A DNA stretch of 64,000 nucleotides. Origin: Chryseobacterium sp. S0630 (lineage in GTDB: Bacteria > Bacteroidota > Bacteroidia > Flavobacteriales > Weeksellaceae). The DNA lies in the NCBI RefSeq assembly GCF_024158915.1, contig NZ_JAMZGF010000017.1, forward strand, positions 1 to 64,000, in the 5' to 3' direction. The notes under the pieces are model-generated. The model made no database searches, had not been told where the DNA came from, and was given only the letters and a program-made list of their open reading frames with translations. Of the stretch, positions 27,340-36,141 are shown piece by piece. Position 1 is the first letter of the stretch, and each line of letters begins with the position of its first letter. A program made the position numbers and the translations under genes.

Positions 27340-28329
27340 TTAATGTTTCATGATAAGTTTATGACCTTGGGTCTGATTATTTTTTAGAATAGAATGTGCC
27401 TGCAGAACAGTCTCCAAAGAAATATTTCCAACGGTTTTATATCGTGGAGGAAGAATAGTTTCGTTTTCAATGAGTGTCTTGATGGTAAGTAAACTGTTTT
27501 TATAGTACTCGTATTTTTTAACCATTCCATACGTATAATTGGAGATATTCATAATCAGAGTTCCTTTGTTGAAAAGGGTTTCGTGAGCATCTTTTGTAAC
27601 CAAAGCCGTCACATCTACATACATTCCGTTAATTTTTAAAACGTCTGCAGTGACTTCTGACATGTAATTTCCTACCAGATCAATTCCATATTCGAAAGGC
27701 TGATCGTTATTGGCTTTTAGAATATTACTGATAAGATTTTCTTCTTTATAATTGATGATCTGATGGTTTTTCAATCCCAGATTGAGAAGAATCTGTCTGT
27801 TTTCTTCGCTGCCCACTGTGGCTGTGATTTGTTGGATATTATGTGCTAATAAAAGTTTGATCAGAAATGAACCCACGCCTCCGGTTGCTCCCGTTACCAG
27901 AACTGTATTTTCCGGATTTAGTTTCAAACGGTTAAAGATCTGTAAAGAAGTCATCCCTACTGAAGGAATAGCAGCCGCCTGTTCAAACGAAATATTTTTT
28001 GGCTTAAAGGAAACAATAGCTTCAGGAACTACAATATATTCAGCGTAAGTACCGTTGCTTCCCATAGAGCCGCTTCCACAGTAGACTTCATCTCCAATAT
28101 TGAATTCTGTAACATCAGAACCTGTATTCACTACAATTCCGGATAATTCTCTTCCTAATATCGGGGAACTGATCAGTTTCCTCTCCAATTCATTTTCCAG
28201 CATCTGATAATCGATGGGATTGAAACCGCTTGCTTTGATTTGGATTAAAACTTCGTTGCTTTTGGGTATGGGTTGTTCTGCAAATCCGTCTTCCAGTTTT
28301 CCGTTTTTATTTAAAATAACTGCTTTCAT
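27340..28329 (-). CDS. Zinc-type alcohol dehydrogenase / quinone reductase-like protein
   Basis: NAD(P)-dependent medium-chain dehydrogenase of 329 residues, counted from the ATG at 28329 (MKAVILNKNGK), which fits the family; a start at 28350 would add seven residues upstream. The GroES-like domain has GFNPIDYQ and GRELSGIVVNTG. The Rossmann domain has VLVTGATGGVGSFLIKLL. There is no structural zinc loop, which points to the quinone oxidoreductase branch. It is divergent from an HxlR regulator across a shared operator and co-transcribed with a cupin gene. Confidence 0.88.
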   Translation of the reverse strand: MKAVILNKNGKLEDGFAEQPIPKSNEVLIQIKASGFNPIDYQMLENELERKLISSPILGRELSGIVVNTGSDVTEFNIGDEVYCGSGSMGSNGTYAEYIVVPEAIVSFKPKNISFEQAAAIPSVGMTSLQIFNRLKLNPENTVLVTGATGGVGSFLIKLLLAHNIQQITATVGSEENRQILLNLGLKNHQIINYKEENLISNILKANNDQPFEYGIDLVGNYMSEVTADVLKINGMYVDVTALVTKDAHETLFNKGTLIMNISNYTYGMVKKYEYYKNSLLTIKTLIENETILPPRYKTVGNISLETVLQAHSILKNNQTQGHKLIMKH

Positions 28330-28369
28330 AATTGTTAATTTGATACACAAATGTAAAAAGGGAATAGTT

Positions 28370-28403
28370 TATATTTGCTACTAGTTAACCAATGGTAACT
28401 AGT
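28370..28403 (+). promoter_or_regulatory. HxlR promoter -7 and palindromic operator
   Basis: TATATTTG at 28370-28377 is a -7 element for the HxlR gene. Directly after it, 28380-28403 has arms ACTAGTTA and TAACTAGT around an 8-base centre. The dyad lies between the divergent dehydrogenase and HxlR genes, as expected for an autoregulated HxlR operator. Confidence 0.65.
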
Positions 28404-28421
28404 TACCTTCATGAAACTATT

Positions 28422-28799
28422 ATGGCAAAAATCATTGAAAACGGCATCGAAAGAGAAGCCAGCTGCACAGAAGAATTGTTCGCAATGCGGGACAGTCTCG
28501 ATGTTTTGGGAGGAAAATGGAAACTGATGATCTTACGGTATCTGACGAACAGACCGGATCAGATGATTCATTTTAAAAAGCTGGAACGCAGTATTGAAGG
28601 AATCTCTGCGAAAATGCTGAGCAAAGAATTAAAAGAGTTAGAAACCAATCTTTTGATCACAAGGACTATTCAGGATACAAAACCGATTACGGTAACGTAT
28701 GCAGTGACGGAATATGGAAAATCAGTATTTCCTGTGACGGAAACTTTGGTTAATTGGGGAATCATTCATCGGGAGAAAATCAAAGAATCCATGGGATAG
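28422..28799 (+). CDS. HxlR family transcriptional regulator
   Basis: Winged-helix regulator of 125 residues from the ATG at 28422. An in-frame ATG at 28392 lies within the operator/start-site region and is unlikely. The family hallmark is visible: a cysteine near the N terminus (ASCTEELFA), LGGKWKLMILRYL, then RFxxLxRxIxGIS-type text FKKLERSIEGISAKMLSKELKELE. Family members sense electrophiles such as formaldehyde, quinones or hypochlorite through that cysteine. The likely target is the divergent dehydrogenase-cupin operon. Confidence 0.93.
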   Translation: MAKIIENGIEREASCTEELFAMRDSLDVLGGKWKLMILRYLTNRPDQMIHFKKLERSIEGISAKMLSKELKELETNLLITRTIQDTKPITVTYAVTEYGKSVFPVTETLVNWGIIHREKIKESMG

Positions 28800-29052
28800 T
28801 CATGAGATATAGGAAAACGCAAAGACGCAAGAATTTTCCTTTAAATAGGCCTTAAGGCGCAAGGATTTTATCTTTGATAAAATTTAATTCTGTTGAATTT
28901 TAACTGAAACAAACTTGCTGAAAATCTCCTATTGAGCGAAGTCGAAATGTTCTTGCGCTTTAAAGAAGTATATTATTAAATTTCTTTACGTCCTAGCGAT
29001 TACTAATAAATATTGCTTCATAGAGAAAAGATCAGATAATCTGTATTGATGA
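28800..29052. other. Gene-free interval with degenerate repeat
   Basis: No gene is visible. AACGCAAAGACGCAAGAATTTT and, about 40 bases on, AAGGCGCAAGGATTTT are related phrases that resemble intergenic repeats, with ATTGAGCGAAGTCGAAATG further on. These phrases are weakly similar to the interval after the helicase gene. Confidence 0.5.
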
Positions 29053-29088
29053 AAAAATCCTCAGACTCATATAGAGTTGAGGATTTTA
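29053..29088 (-). terminator. Terminator of the glycine betaine ABC operon
   Basis: AAAATCCTCAGACTC and GAGTTGAGGATTTT pair with one mismatch around a short ATATA loop. It lies 20 bases past the stop of the substrate-binding protein gene. Confidence 0.85.
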
Positions 29089-29107
29089 AATACTACCAAA
29101 TTGTTTA

Positions 29108-29962
29108 TTAATTTTTATCTAACCACAACTGTACGAGTTCAGAGTGATCTTCCACCCATTCTTTGGCCGTAGCTTCTTTGTTTTTACTCTGTTCCATTTT
29201 CATTAAAAGATCAGACATATTTTCATCATCAAAATGAATTTTGGAAAAGAATTTAGCCAGCTCCGGATGATCTTTTGCAAAGCTTTTTCTGGAATAGGTT
29301 TTAATCTGTTCTGCTTCACCAAATATCTTTTTGGGATCATCAAGAAACTTCAGCTTCATTTTACCAAACATCCAATGAGGCTGCCATCCGGTTACAACAA
29401 TCCATTCTTTACGCTGTATGGCATTCTGTAATTCGGTGATCATGGCAATGGTAGAGGAGTTGATCTGTTGGTAATCCAGCTTATAATCTATAATTGCTTT
29501 ATCTGTTCCGGTAGTTAATCCGGCTCCTTTTTCAATTCCAATGATTCTGTGATTGAACTGATCTTTATGCTGGTTGAGCTCTTCAATGGAATTAACAGGA
29601 ACATATTCCGGGATAACCAATCCTATACGTCCGTTGTCATAATTGGTTCCAAGATGAACTAATCCCGGGAATTTAGCCAGTTTTTTAGCATGGGTGTAAG
29701 GAAGCCAGACTCCCATGAAAAGATCTGTATCTTCATTATTCATCGAAGCCAGAATCATATCCGTAGATGCTTTTTGAATAATGGCATGATAACCCTGTTT
29801 ATCCAGAATGGCTTTTGCAACATGTGTCATCGCAACATCTTCCGCCCAGCCGTCTACCATTCCTATGGTGATGTATTTAGAGTTTTTTATGTTTTCACAC
29901 GAACTTAATATTGTAAATATCAACACTAAAACGGGTAAAAACAGATATTTTAATTGTTTCAT
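29108..29962 (-). CDS. Glycine betaine ABC transporter substrate-binding lipoprotein
   Basis: Compatible-solute binding protein (OpuAC/ProX type) of 284 residues. A lipobox LSSC at about residues 19-22 anchors it to a membrane. The first fold segment ITIGMVDGWAEDVAMTHVAKAIL and later WLPYTHAKK, GAGLTTGTDKAI and VVTGWQPHWMFGKMKLKFLDDP carry the tryptophans expected to cage the quaternary ammonium group. It is the last gene of a three-gene operon, two bases after the permease stop. Confidence 0.92.
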   Translation of the reverse strand: MKQLKYLFLPVLVLIFTILSSCENIKNSKYITIGMVDGWAEDVAMTHVAKAILDKQGYHAIIQKASTDMILASMNNEDTDLFMGVWLPYTHAKKLAKFPGLVHLGTNYDNGRIGLVIPEYVPVNSIEELNQHKDQFNHRIIGIEKGAGLTTGTDKAIIDYKLDYQQINSSTIAMITELQNAIQRKEWIVVTGWQPHWMFGKMKLKFLDDPKKIFGEAEQIKTYSRKSFAKDHPELAKFFSKIHFDDENMSDLLMKMEQSKNKEATAKEWVEDHSELVQLWLDKN

Positions 29963-29963
29963 C

Positions 29964-30791
29964 TTATTGCTTTTTCTTTACAAATCCCTGAGTAATACGG
30001 TCCAGGATAATGGCTAAAATCACAACGGATAAACCACTTTCAAATCCTAATCCGATATCCAGATTATTAATTCCTTCAAGTACTTTCTCTCCCAAACCGC
30101 CTGCAGCAATCATTCCTGCAATAACAACCATGGATAAGGATAACAATATGGTTTGATTAATTCCCGTTAAAATTGTTTTCATCGCTAACGGAAGTTCTAC
30201 CTTGAAAAGGATCTGACGGTTGGTCGCTCCAAAAGCTCTGGCAGCTTCTACAATATCTTTCGGAACGGCTTCAATTCCCAATGTCGTTAATCGTACTGCT
30301 GGTGGCATGGCAAAAATAATGGTTGCAAAAGCACCCGGTACTTTACCGATACTGAAAAACAGTACAGCAGGAATCAGGTAGACAAATGCGGGCATGGTCT
30401 GCATTAAATCCAGTAAAGGACGAATGATTTTGTCGGCTATTTTGCTTTTCGCAGCTAAAATTCCCAAAGGGATAGAAAGAATAAGAGCGGTAATGGTGGA
30501 AACAAAGATAAGTGCCAGTGTTTCCATGGTTTCTTTCCATAGTCCCATTAAAAATATTAAACTTAATCCGGCAGCGGTTACCACAGCGATACCTTTTCCG
30601 GCTTTCCATAATGCCAACAGGGTAAAAAAGAGAATGATTACATAAAAAGGGGTGTTTGTTAAAATCCATTCAATTCCCATAATGGAGGAATTTCCCAGAT
30701 GTTTTATGACATCAAATACAGGCTTTCCGTTTTCTGTGAGCCAATTGATTGCAGTTTCTACATATTGGCCTATATCTATAGTTTTATTCAT
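29964..30791 (-). CDS. Glycine betaine/proline ABC transporter permease
   Basis: Inner-membrane permease (ProW/OpuAB type) of 275 residues with about six membrane segments. The EAA-type loop for contact with the ATPase is visible as EAARAFGATNRQILFKVELPLAMKTI (about 187-212). ALILSIPLGILAAKS and TMPAFVYLIPAVLFF are conserved family segments. It starts directly after the ATPase stop codon. The single fused transmembrane domain works as a homodimer in this family. Confidence 0.93.
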   Translation of the reverse strand: MNKTIDIGQYVETAINWLTENGKPVFDVIKHLGNSSIMGIEWILTNTPFYVIILFFTLLALWKAGKGIAVVTAAGLSLIFLMGLWKETMETLALIFVSTITALILSIPLGILAAKSKIADKIIRPLLDLMQTMPAFVYLIPAVLFFSIGKVPGAFATIIFAMPPAVRLTTLGIEAVPKDIVEAARAFGATNRQILFKVELPLAMKTILTGINQTILLSLSMVVIAGMIAAGGLGEKVLEGINNLDIGLGFESGLSVVILAIILDRITQGFVKKKQ

Positions 30792-30792
30792 C

Positions 30793-32043
30793 TTATTGAT
30801 TGTTTGCGATTTCTTTTAATTCTATGATCTCTTCTTCGTTAAACTTGGTAGCTTCTATGACAAGCGATAACTGGGTTACTAGACCTAAAAATTTATTGTC
30901 TTCATCAATTACGGCAATGGACGATTTATTTTCTGAGATCAGCGGCAGCATTTCTTCTACAGTCACTTCAGGATAAACCGAAGGAACATTACTGTTGATA
31001 ATAGATTCTACCGTAGGTTCTTTCTTTTTGGCGATGCGGACCACATCTTTAAGCGTTACAAAGCCAAGAAATTTATTTTGAAAATCTACCACAGGTAAGT
31101 TTTCCAGACCTGTAGCCCTCATTTTTCTTAAAGCTCCTTCAGGACCGTCTTTTCTGAAACGTACCACCGTCGCTTTGTCGAACATCAAAGATCTTGCAGT
31201 GATAATGGTCTTACGGTCTACTTTCTCTACAAATGCTTTCACATAGTCGCTTGCAGGATTGGTTAAAATATCTTCCGCTGTTCCTATTTGCTCTATGACC
31301 CCATCTTTCATAATGACGATACGATCTCCGATTTTAATGGCTTCGTCCAAATCGTGGGTAATAAAGACTATGGTTTTTTGCAATGTATTCTGCAGTTCAA
31401 GCATCTGATCCTGCATTTCAGATTTGATCAATGGATCCAGTGCGGAGAAGGCTTCATCCATAAGCAATACTTCAGGATCGTTCGCTAATGCTCTTGCCAA
31501 TCCTACTCTCTGCTGCATTCCTCCTGAAAGCTGGGAAGGATATTGGTTTTCAAAGCCGGTTAATCCTACGATATCCAGAGCTTTCTGTGCTTTTTTATCG
31601 CGTGAAACTTTGTCTTCTCCTCTGATCTCCAGTCCGAAACCCGCATTGTCGAGAATTGTATGGTGGGGAAGTAATCCGAATTTCTGAAAGACCATACTCA
31701 TTTCTGTTCTTCTTACTTCCAGCAGTTCTTTGTTGTTTTTTCCGGTAATATCATCGTCATTGATGAATACTTTTCCTGAAGTAGGTTCATTCAGTCTGTT
31801 AAGACAGCGCAGTAGAGTAGATTTTCCACTTCCCGACAATCCCATAATCACAAAGAATTCTCCTTCATAAATTTCAAAACTGGCTTTGTTGATTCCTATG
31901 GTACAGCCTGTTTTTTCAAGAATTTCCTTTTTGGAAAAACCTTTGTCCAGAAGTTCCTGTGCTTTTTCTTTGTTTTTACCAAAGATGATCGTCAGGTCTT
32001 TCACTTTAAGTTTTACTTTTCGAGTGTTTTCATTTTTTTCCAT
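30793..32043 (-). CDS. Glycine betaine/proline ABC transporter ATP-binding protein
   Basis: ATPase of 416 residues (ProV/OpuAA type). Walker A GLSGSGKST is at residues 68-76, the signature LSGGMQQRVGLARAL at about 172-186 and Walker B VLLMDEAFSALDP just after. The extra N-terminal helix with the KNKEKAQELLDKGFSKKEI segment is typical of ProV. The C-terminal 130 residues form a tandem CBS pair, which in OpuA senses ionic strength, a proxy for osmotic stress. First gene of the operon, with a long upstream leader. Confidence 0.95.
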   Translation of the reverse strand: MEKNENTRKVKLKVKDLTIIFGKNKEKAQELLDKGFSKKEILEKTGCTIGINKASFEIYEGEFFVIMGLSGSGKSTLLRCLNRLNEPTSGKVFINDDDITGKNNKELLEVRRTEMSMVFQKFGLLPHHTILDNAGFGLEIRGEDKVSRDKKAQKALDIVGLTGFENQYPSQLSGGMQQRVGLARALANDPEVLLMDEAFSALDPLIKSEMQDQMLELQNTLQKTIVFITHDLDEAIKIGDRIVIMKDGVIEQIGTAEDILTNPASDYVKAFVEKVDRKTIITARSLMFDKATVVRFRKDGPEGALRKMRATGLENLPVVDFQNKFLGFVTLKDVVRIAKKKEPTVESIINSNVPSVYPEVTVEEMLPLISENKSSIAVIDEDNKFLGLVTQLSLVIEATKFNEEEIIELKEIANNQ

Positions 32044-32571
32044 ATTCAGAATTTTTCAATTAATAATTTGATATAAAAAATTGTACACCAATTCATTATA
32101 TACATTTAGCTTTCGTTGTTCTGCTGCTGAGAATAGGATAAAATAGTTTGTTAAGCCTTTATTGATAAAAGCTTTAAACAAAAAAATAACAGCATAAAGA
32201 CCTGCTGGTCTTATGTTTATTTTAAATATTTCAATAGATTATACTCTAGAAAAAGAGTGTATTATGTAAAAAGAAACTGATCTTTTACATAGATTCTACA
32301 ATTAAATTACTGATGAGGTAATTACAGATATGTGTACTGAACAACTTGAATGGCTACATTTTATCAAAATGCTTGCCAGCATCAAAAAACTGTATATCAA
32401 TTTTTTATGACGGTGCAAATTTACGAATTTTATATTAAATGGATTTTTACATGTGTAAGTTGTTGATTTTCAAAGTAGTTTTAAAGAGGCGGTTTCATGA
32501 CGAATTTTCTCTTATCATTAAAGGTAAGAGAAGATGAATAGGGTAATTATTTTAAAAGATAAACCGTAAGA
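32044..32571. other. Long leader upstream of the betaine transporter operon
   Basis: About 530 bases without a gene. It holds an inverted repeat CATAAAGACC-TGCT-GGTCTTATG (32193-32215) and, near 32416-32423, CAAATTTA, which reads TAAATTTG on the minus strand and may be the -7 element of the operon; a matching -33 is not evident. That gives an untranslated leader of about 370 bases with room for regulation. I recognise no known riboswitch. Confidence 0.5.
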
Positions 32572-32937
32572 CTATTTCAATAAAACGGCAATAACTGCAA
32601 GAATGGCGGGTAATGCCTGAACGAAAAATATTTTTTTAGTGGCAGAAATTGCTCCATAGATTCCGGCAACAGCTACACATCCTAAAAAGAATAATGCTAC
32701 ATTGGTCTGCCATTGCGGATCTTTAATCAGAAAAGACCAGATCAGTCCGGCAGCCAGAAATCCATTGTAAAGTCCCTGATTGGCAGCGAGTCCTTTCGTT
32801 GGTTTAAACATTTCTGCAGGCAGAGCAGCTTTAAAAACTTCTTTTCCTTTGGTTTCCCATGCGAACATTTCCATCCAAAGAATATAAAGGTGTTCCAGTG
32901 CAACGACGGCGATCAGAATTTTAGCAACGATTTCCAT
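32572..32937 (-). CDS. DUF1304 small membrane protein
   Basis: Integral membrane protein of 121 residues with four hydrophobic segments. The family motif is seen in ALEHLYILWMEMFAW near the start and LAANQGLYNGFLAAGLIW in the middle. GAISATKKIFFVQALPAILAV closes the protein. DUF1304 has no proven function. It is divergent from a Crp-like regulator gene with only 64 bases between, so that regulator may control it. Confidence 0.9.
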   Translation of the reverse strand: MEIVAKILIAVVALEHLYILWMEMFAWETKGKEVFKAALPAEMFKPTKGLAANQGLYNGFLAAGLIWSFLIKDPQWQTNVALFFLGCVAVAGIYGAISATKKIFFVQALPAILAVIAVLLK

Positions 32938-33001
32938 GATTCAATATTTTCTCATTGTAAAACTAAAAAAATAAAGTTAAGTTTGAGTATTAATTTGCAA
33001 G

Positions 33002-33574
33002 ATGGACTCATTCAAATCACATTTAAATAAATTCATTACGATCAATGACGAGGAATTTGATTCCATTATTTCTTTTTTTCATGTTTTGAAAGTGAAAAAG
33101 AAAGAAAATCTGATGGTTGAAGGTGAGGTATGCAAATTTAAATATTTCGTTCTGGAAGGCTGTCTGAGGAAATTTTTTGTGAACGAAAAAGGGGTAGAAC
33201 AAACCACTGAATTTGCTATTGAAACCTGGTGGATGTCTGATACTTTTGCTTTTGAGAAACAGTTGAAATCGGATTTTAATATTCAGGCTGTAGAAAATTC
33301 CAAAATTTTAGCCATTGATTTTCAGTCTCAGGAGCTTTTATTGGAAAAGCATCCCATCATGGAACGCTATTTCAGAATGGTGTACCAAACAGCTTATGCG
33401 GCGGCTGAAAAAAGAATCCGTTATATTTACGAGATGACAAAGGAAGAATACTATGTACATTTTAGCACTCTGTATCCTTGGTTTATCCAGAGAATTCCAC
33501 AATATTTAATTGCTTCCTTTTTAGGTTTTACGCCGGAATATCTGAGTGAAATCAGAGCAAAATTACGATCTTAA
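33002..33574 (+). CDS. Crp/Fnr family transcriptional regulator
   Basis: Protein of 190 residues with an N-terminal cyclic-nucleotide-binding-type beta-roll (KKKENLMVEGEVCKFKYFVLEGCLRKF) and a C-terminal helical tail containing QRIPQYLIASFLGFTPEYLSEIRAKL, the reduced HTH typical of the Bacteroidota subgroup. No CxxC cluster for Fe-S sensing is seen and the cAMP pocket residues are not conserved, so the ligand is unknown. It precedes DoxX and AhpD-like genes by 63 bases and may regulate them and the divergent DUF1304 gene. Confidence 0.88.
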   Translation: MDSFKSHLNKFITINDEEFDSIISFFHVLKVKKKENLMVEGEVCKFKYFVLEGCLRKFFVNEKGVEQTTEFAIETWWMSDTFAFEKQLKSDFNIQAVENSKILAIDFQSQELLLEKHPIMERYFRMVYQTAYAAAEKRIRYIYEMTKEEYYVHFSTLYPWFIQRIPQYLIASFLGFTPEYLSEIRAKLRS

Positions 33575-33637
33575 ACCAGTTTAAGTTTTTTACGGATCAG
33601 AAGCCGGAAATTTGTCATGTGATTAAAAGCTAATGCA

Positions 33638-34072
33638 ATGACAGATCAAAAAAATCAATTTCCGCAACTTTTTTTAAGACTGGCTCTTGCCGTTACGATG
33701 CTTTCTGCAGTGGCAGACCGATTCGGATGGTGGAGCAAAGAAAATTCATCATGGGGAAACATGGAGAGTTTTAAAGAATATACAAGACAGCTTACCTTTT
33801 TTCTACCGGAAGCTTTAAGTACAGTTTCAGCGTATGCCGCTACCTTTTTAGAAATTCTTTTTCCTTTGATGCTGATTTTTGGATTTAAAACAAAAATGGC
33901 AGCCTATGGAAGCTGTATCCTGCTGTTAATTTTTGCGATATCCATGACCATTGCATCAGGACCAAAAGCCCCACTGAACTATTCTGTATGGGTGGGAAGT
34001 GCAGCCGCTCTTTTACTGGCGGTACAGCAACATTATTCTTTAAGTATAGATCAATTAACCAAAAAAATATAA
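33638..34072 (+). CDS. DoxX family membrane protein
   Basis: Small inner-membrane protein of 144 residues with four hydrophobic segments. LFLRLALAVTMLSAVADRFGWW and TFLEILFPLMLIFGFKTKMAAYGS are DoxX-like. An extension WSKENSSWGNMESFKEYTRQL follows the first segment. Family members appear in thiosulfate oxidation and in redox stress complexes with thiol oxidoreductases. Here the next gene, 4 bases downstream, is an AhpD-like protein, consistent with a redox pair. Confidence 0.85.
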   Translation: MTDQKNQFPQLFLRLALAVTMLSAVADRFGWWSKENSSWGNMESFKEYTRQLTFFLPEALSTVSAYAATFLEILFPLMLIFGFKTKMAAYGSCILLLIFAISMTIASGPKAPLNYSVWVGSAAALLLAVQQHYSLSIDQLTKKI

Positions 34073-34076
34073 TATT

Positions 34077-34520
34077 ATGAGCGCAAGATTGAATATTGCA
34101 ACAGTAGATTCAGCAGCCTATAAAGCCATGCTGGGATTGGAAGGGTATTTACAAACGATTTCTTTAACACATATTCAGAAGGAACTGATTAAAATCAGAG
34201 CTTCACAAATCAATAAATGTGCTTTCTGCCTTGATATGCATACCAAAGATGCCATCAAATACGGAGAAAATGCTCAGAGAATTTTTATTCTGAACGGATG
34301 GACGGAAGCAAAAGAATTTTTCACTGAAGAAGAACAGGTGCTGTTGGCGATGACAGAAGAAATTACACTGATCAGCGACAAAGGTTTAACCGAAGAAACG
34401 TATCAGAAAGCGAAGTCTTTCTTTGATGATAACCAGATCGCTCAGATCATTATGGCGATCATTACGATCAATGCCTGGAACAGGATTGCAGTAAGTACTC
34501 ATCTTCCGATTGCAAAATAG
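34077..34520 (+). CDS. Carboxymuconolactone decarboxylase family (AhpD-like) protein
   Basis: AhpD-like alkylhydroperoxidase protein of 147 residues. The active-site motif CAFCLDMHT gives Cys48, Cys51 and His55, with IKIRASQINKCAFC as the preceding helix. Such proteins reduce peroxides through the cysteine pair. It is the second gene of a DoxX-AhpD operon downstream of the Crp-like regulator, ending just before a strong terminator. Confidence 0.93.
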   Translation: MSARLNIATVDSAAYKAMLGLEGYLQTISLTHIQKELIKIRASQINKCAFCLDMHTKDAIKYGENAQRIFILNGWTEAKEFFTEEEQVLLAMTEEITLISDKGLTEETYQKAKSFFDDNQIAQIIMAIITINAWNRIAVSTHLPIAK

Positions 34521-34596
34521 TGAAATCAGGGAGTGAGTAGATGGAGGATGGAAGTTGATGAAGACTGCATCATCTACGGATGTTTACTTTATTTAA

Positions 34597-34634
34597 AAAA
34601 AACGGCCTTTCAAATTTTTGAAAGGCCGTTTTGA
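34597..34634 (+). terminator. Terminator of the DoxX-AhpD operon
   Basis: AAAACGGCCTTTCAA and TTGAAAGGCCGTTTT pair perfectly around a 4-base loop. It is about 80 bases past the AhpD-like stop. Confidence 0.9.
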
Positions 34635-34771
34635 TGCAAGATGTAAAGTGACAGTGTAACACAGTTCGGGTATTAATTCTAAAAATAAATTCTTTGGTTC
34701 ATTTTATTTTTTAAACCGGAATTACATTGTCTCTCCGTTTCTCGGATATAAAGGTAGTTTGAATTTTATCC

Positions 34772-34953
34772 AACCACAAAAGTCACAAAAGGTTTTATTT
34801 TAGAACACTTGAATTGACTTAAGTAACTTTAAAATGATACCGCAGAAAAGTTCACACAAGATGAAAATCAAAGATTTTCACAAAACTTAAGTGTACTTAT
34901 TATGCATAAGAAGTGGTTCTGAAAAAACTTAAGTGTTTAAAACTTTTGTGCCT
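34772..34953 (+). repeat. Gene-less version of the GxxExxY cassette (solo element B)
   Basis: Same order of blocks as the element at 22672: AACCACAAAAGTCACAAAAG, GAACACTT, AAAAGTTCACACAAG, a single 17-bp palindrome GAAAATC-AAA-GATTTTC (34863-34879), ACTTAAGTGTACTT, ACTTAAGTGTTTAAA and ACTTTTGTG. The right terminal repeat is more decayed than the left. It fills the spacer between the DoxX-AhpD operon and the cyclase gene. Confidence 0.8.
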
Positions 34954-35003
34954 AAAATAATGAATAGAAAAGTTTAAACAACCTCATATTGTAAACATTT
35001 AAT

Positions 35004-35972
35004 TTAATAAATAGCTACCGGATTCACATTCACCTGAGTAGAACCTACATACAAAGGCTGTCCCAGTACAAATAAAAATTCCCAGATTTTTTGCTTCACC
35101 AATGGACGGCTGTCAATCAGTTCCAGGTTATAAATTCCTTTTTTTGCGAGCATAAACTGATTGATAGGGAATTCTTCTTTACTTTTAGGGTTGGGATATA
35201 CTTCAGAAGCCCAGGTATCACCACCAAAAGCAACGATTCCCTGATCGGCAAGCCATTTTGCAGCATCCATTCCGATGCCGGGTTCTGTTTCCAGGAATTG
35301 CTGATTGTTTTTACCGATCAATTCAAGCCATCCGGTATTAAAAAGAATGATATCACCCTTTCGGAGAGTAAGTCCCTGTTTCTTTAAAACGGATTTAATA
35401 TCTTCGACTGTAAATTCTGTTCCTCCGGGTACGATTGATTTTCCATAATGAGCAGTCATATCAAGGACTACACCACGGGTAACGAAAGGAGGTACTTTTT
35501 CAACTCCCAGTTTTTTCACACCTTCTACGGTTACAAAATCTGTTGCTTTATTTCCGTTGTAGTAAGTATTATCAATACCGATGTGCCCGATACCGTTCAG
35601 CTGTGTTCCCACTCCGGTCCATCCGTTTACTAACTCGTCATTGAAGGTGAATTTATTAGGTCCTATGCTTTTTCCGCCCTGCTCTCCGGGCTGAATATTA
35701 TATAAATTGAAACTTCTGTGTCTGAAAGCAGGCAGGTTTTTATCAATAGGAACGGCAAGTGCTAAGGTTTTGCCTTGTTTTACTAATCCTAGTGCTTGTT
35801 TTACGACTTCCGGTGTTAACAGATTGGCTGCTCCAATCTCATCTTTCGCACCGTAAACCGAAGGATACCATGATTTGTCTTCCGGATTGACGAGTGTCTG
35901 AGCTTTTAAACTAATGCTGTTGAAAGTCAATAGTGTAGCGAACCCGAACATTTTGATCAGATTATTTTTCAT
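35004..35972 (-). CDS. Cyclase family protein, exported
   Basis: Kynurenine formamidase-like metal-dependent hydrolase fold of 322 residues with a signal peptide (about 1-24, ending LKAQT). The core has GTQLNGIGHIG (about 118-128), the variant of the metal-binding HxGTHxD region seen in larger cyclase-family proteins. RGVVLDMTAHYGKS and GDIILFNTGWLELIG follow. The substrate is unknown. It is the last gene of the minus-strand redox run, and heptamer repeats lie between it and the aldo/keto reductase gene. Confidence 0.85.
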   Translation of the reverse strand: MKNNLIKMFGFATLLTFNSISLKAQTLVNPEDKSWYPSVYGAKDEIGAANLLTPEVVKQALGLVKQGKTLALAVPIDKNLPAFRHRSFNLYNIQPGEQGGKSIGPNKFTFNDELVNGWTGVGTQLNGIGHIGIDNTYYNGNKATDFVTVEGVKKLGVEKVPPFVTRGVVLDMTAHYGKSIVPGGTEFTVEDIKSVLKKQGLTLRKGDIILFNTGWLELIGKNNQQFLETEPGIGMDAAKWLADQGIVAFGGDTWASEVYPNPKSKEEFPINQFMLAKKGIYNLELIDSRPLVKQKIWEFLFVLGQPLYVGSTQVNVNPVAIY

Positions 35973-35979
35973 TTTTTAT

Positions 35980-36137
35980 GAGGTTTGAGGTTAAGGGAGG
36001 GAAGCTGGAAGCTGGGGGAGGTTATTGAAGTCTGATAACAACTGAAGTTCTGTTAAATCAGATCTTTAAATCAGATAATGATCATTGATCAGAAGACTGA
36101 TCTTATTTCCAGCCTCCTTCTTCCAGCTTCCAACATC
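35980..36137. repeat. Inverted heptamer arrays
   Basis: Left arm 35980-36021 reads as six consecutive heptamers (GAGGTTT, GAGGTTA, AGGGAGG, GAAGCTG, GAAGCTG, GGGGAGG). Right arm 36110-36137 reads on the other strand as GATGTTG, GAAGCTG, GAAGAAG, GAGGCTG. The arms face each other across about 88 bases, which include TGATCATT/GATCAG dyads. Confidence 0.75.
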
Positions 36138-36141
36138 TACA

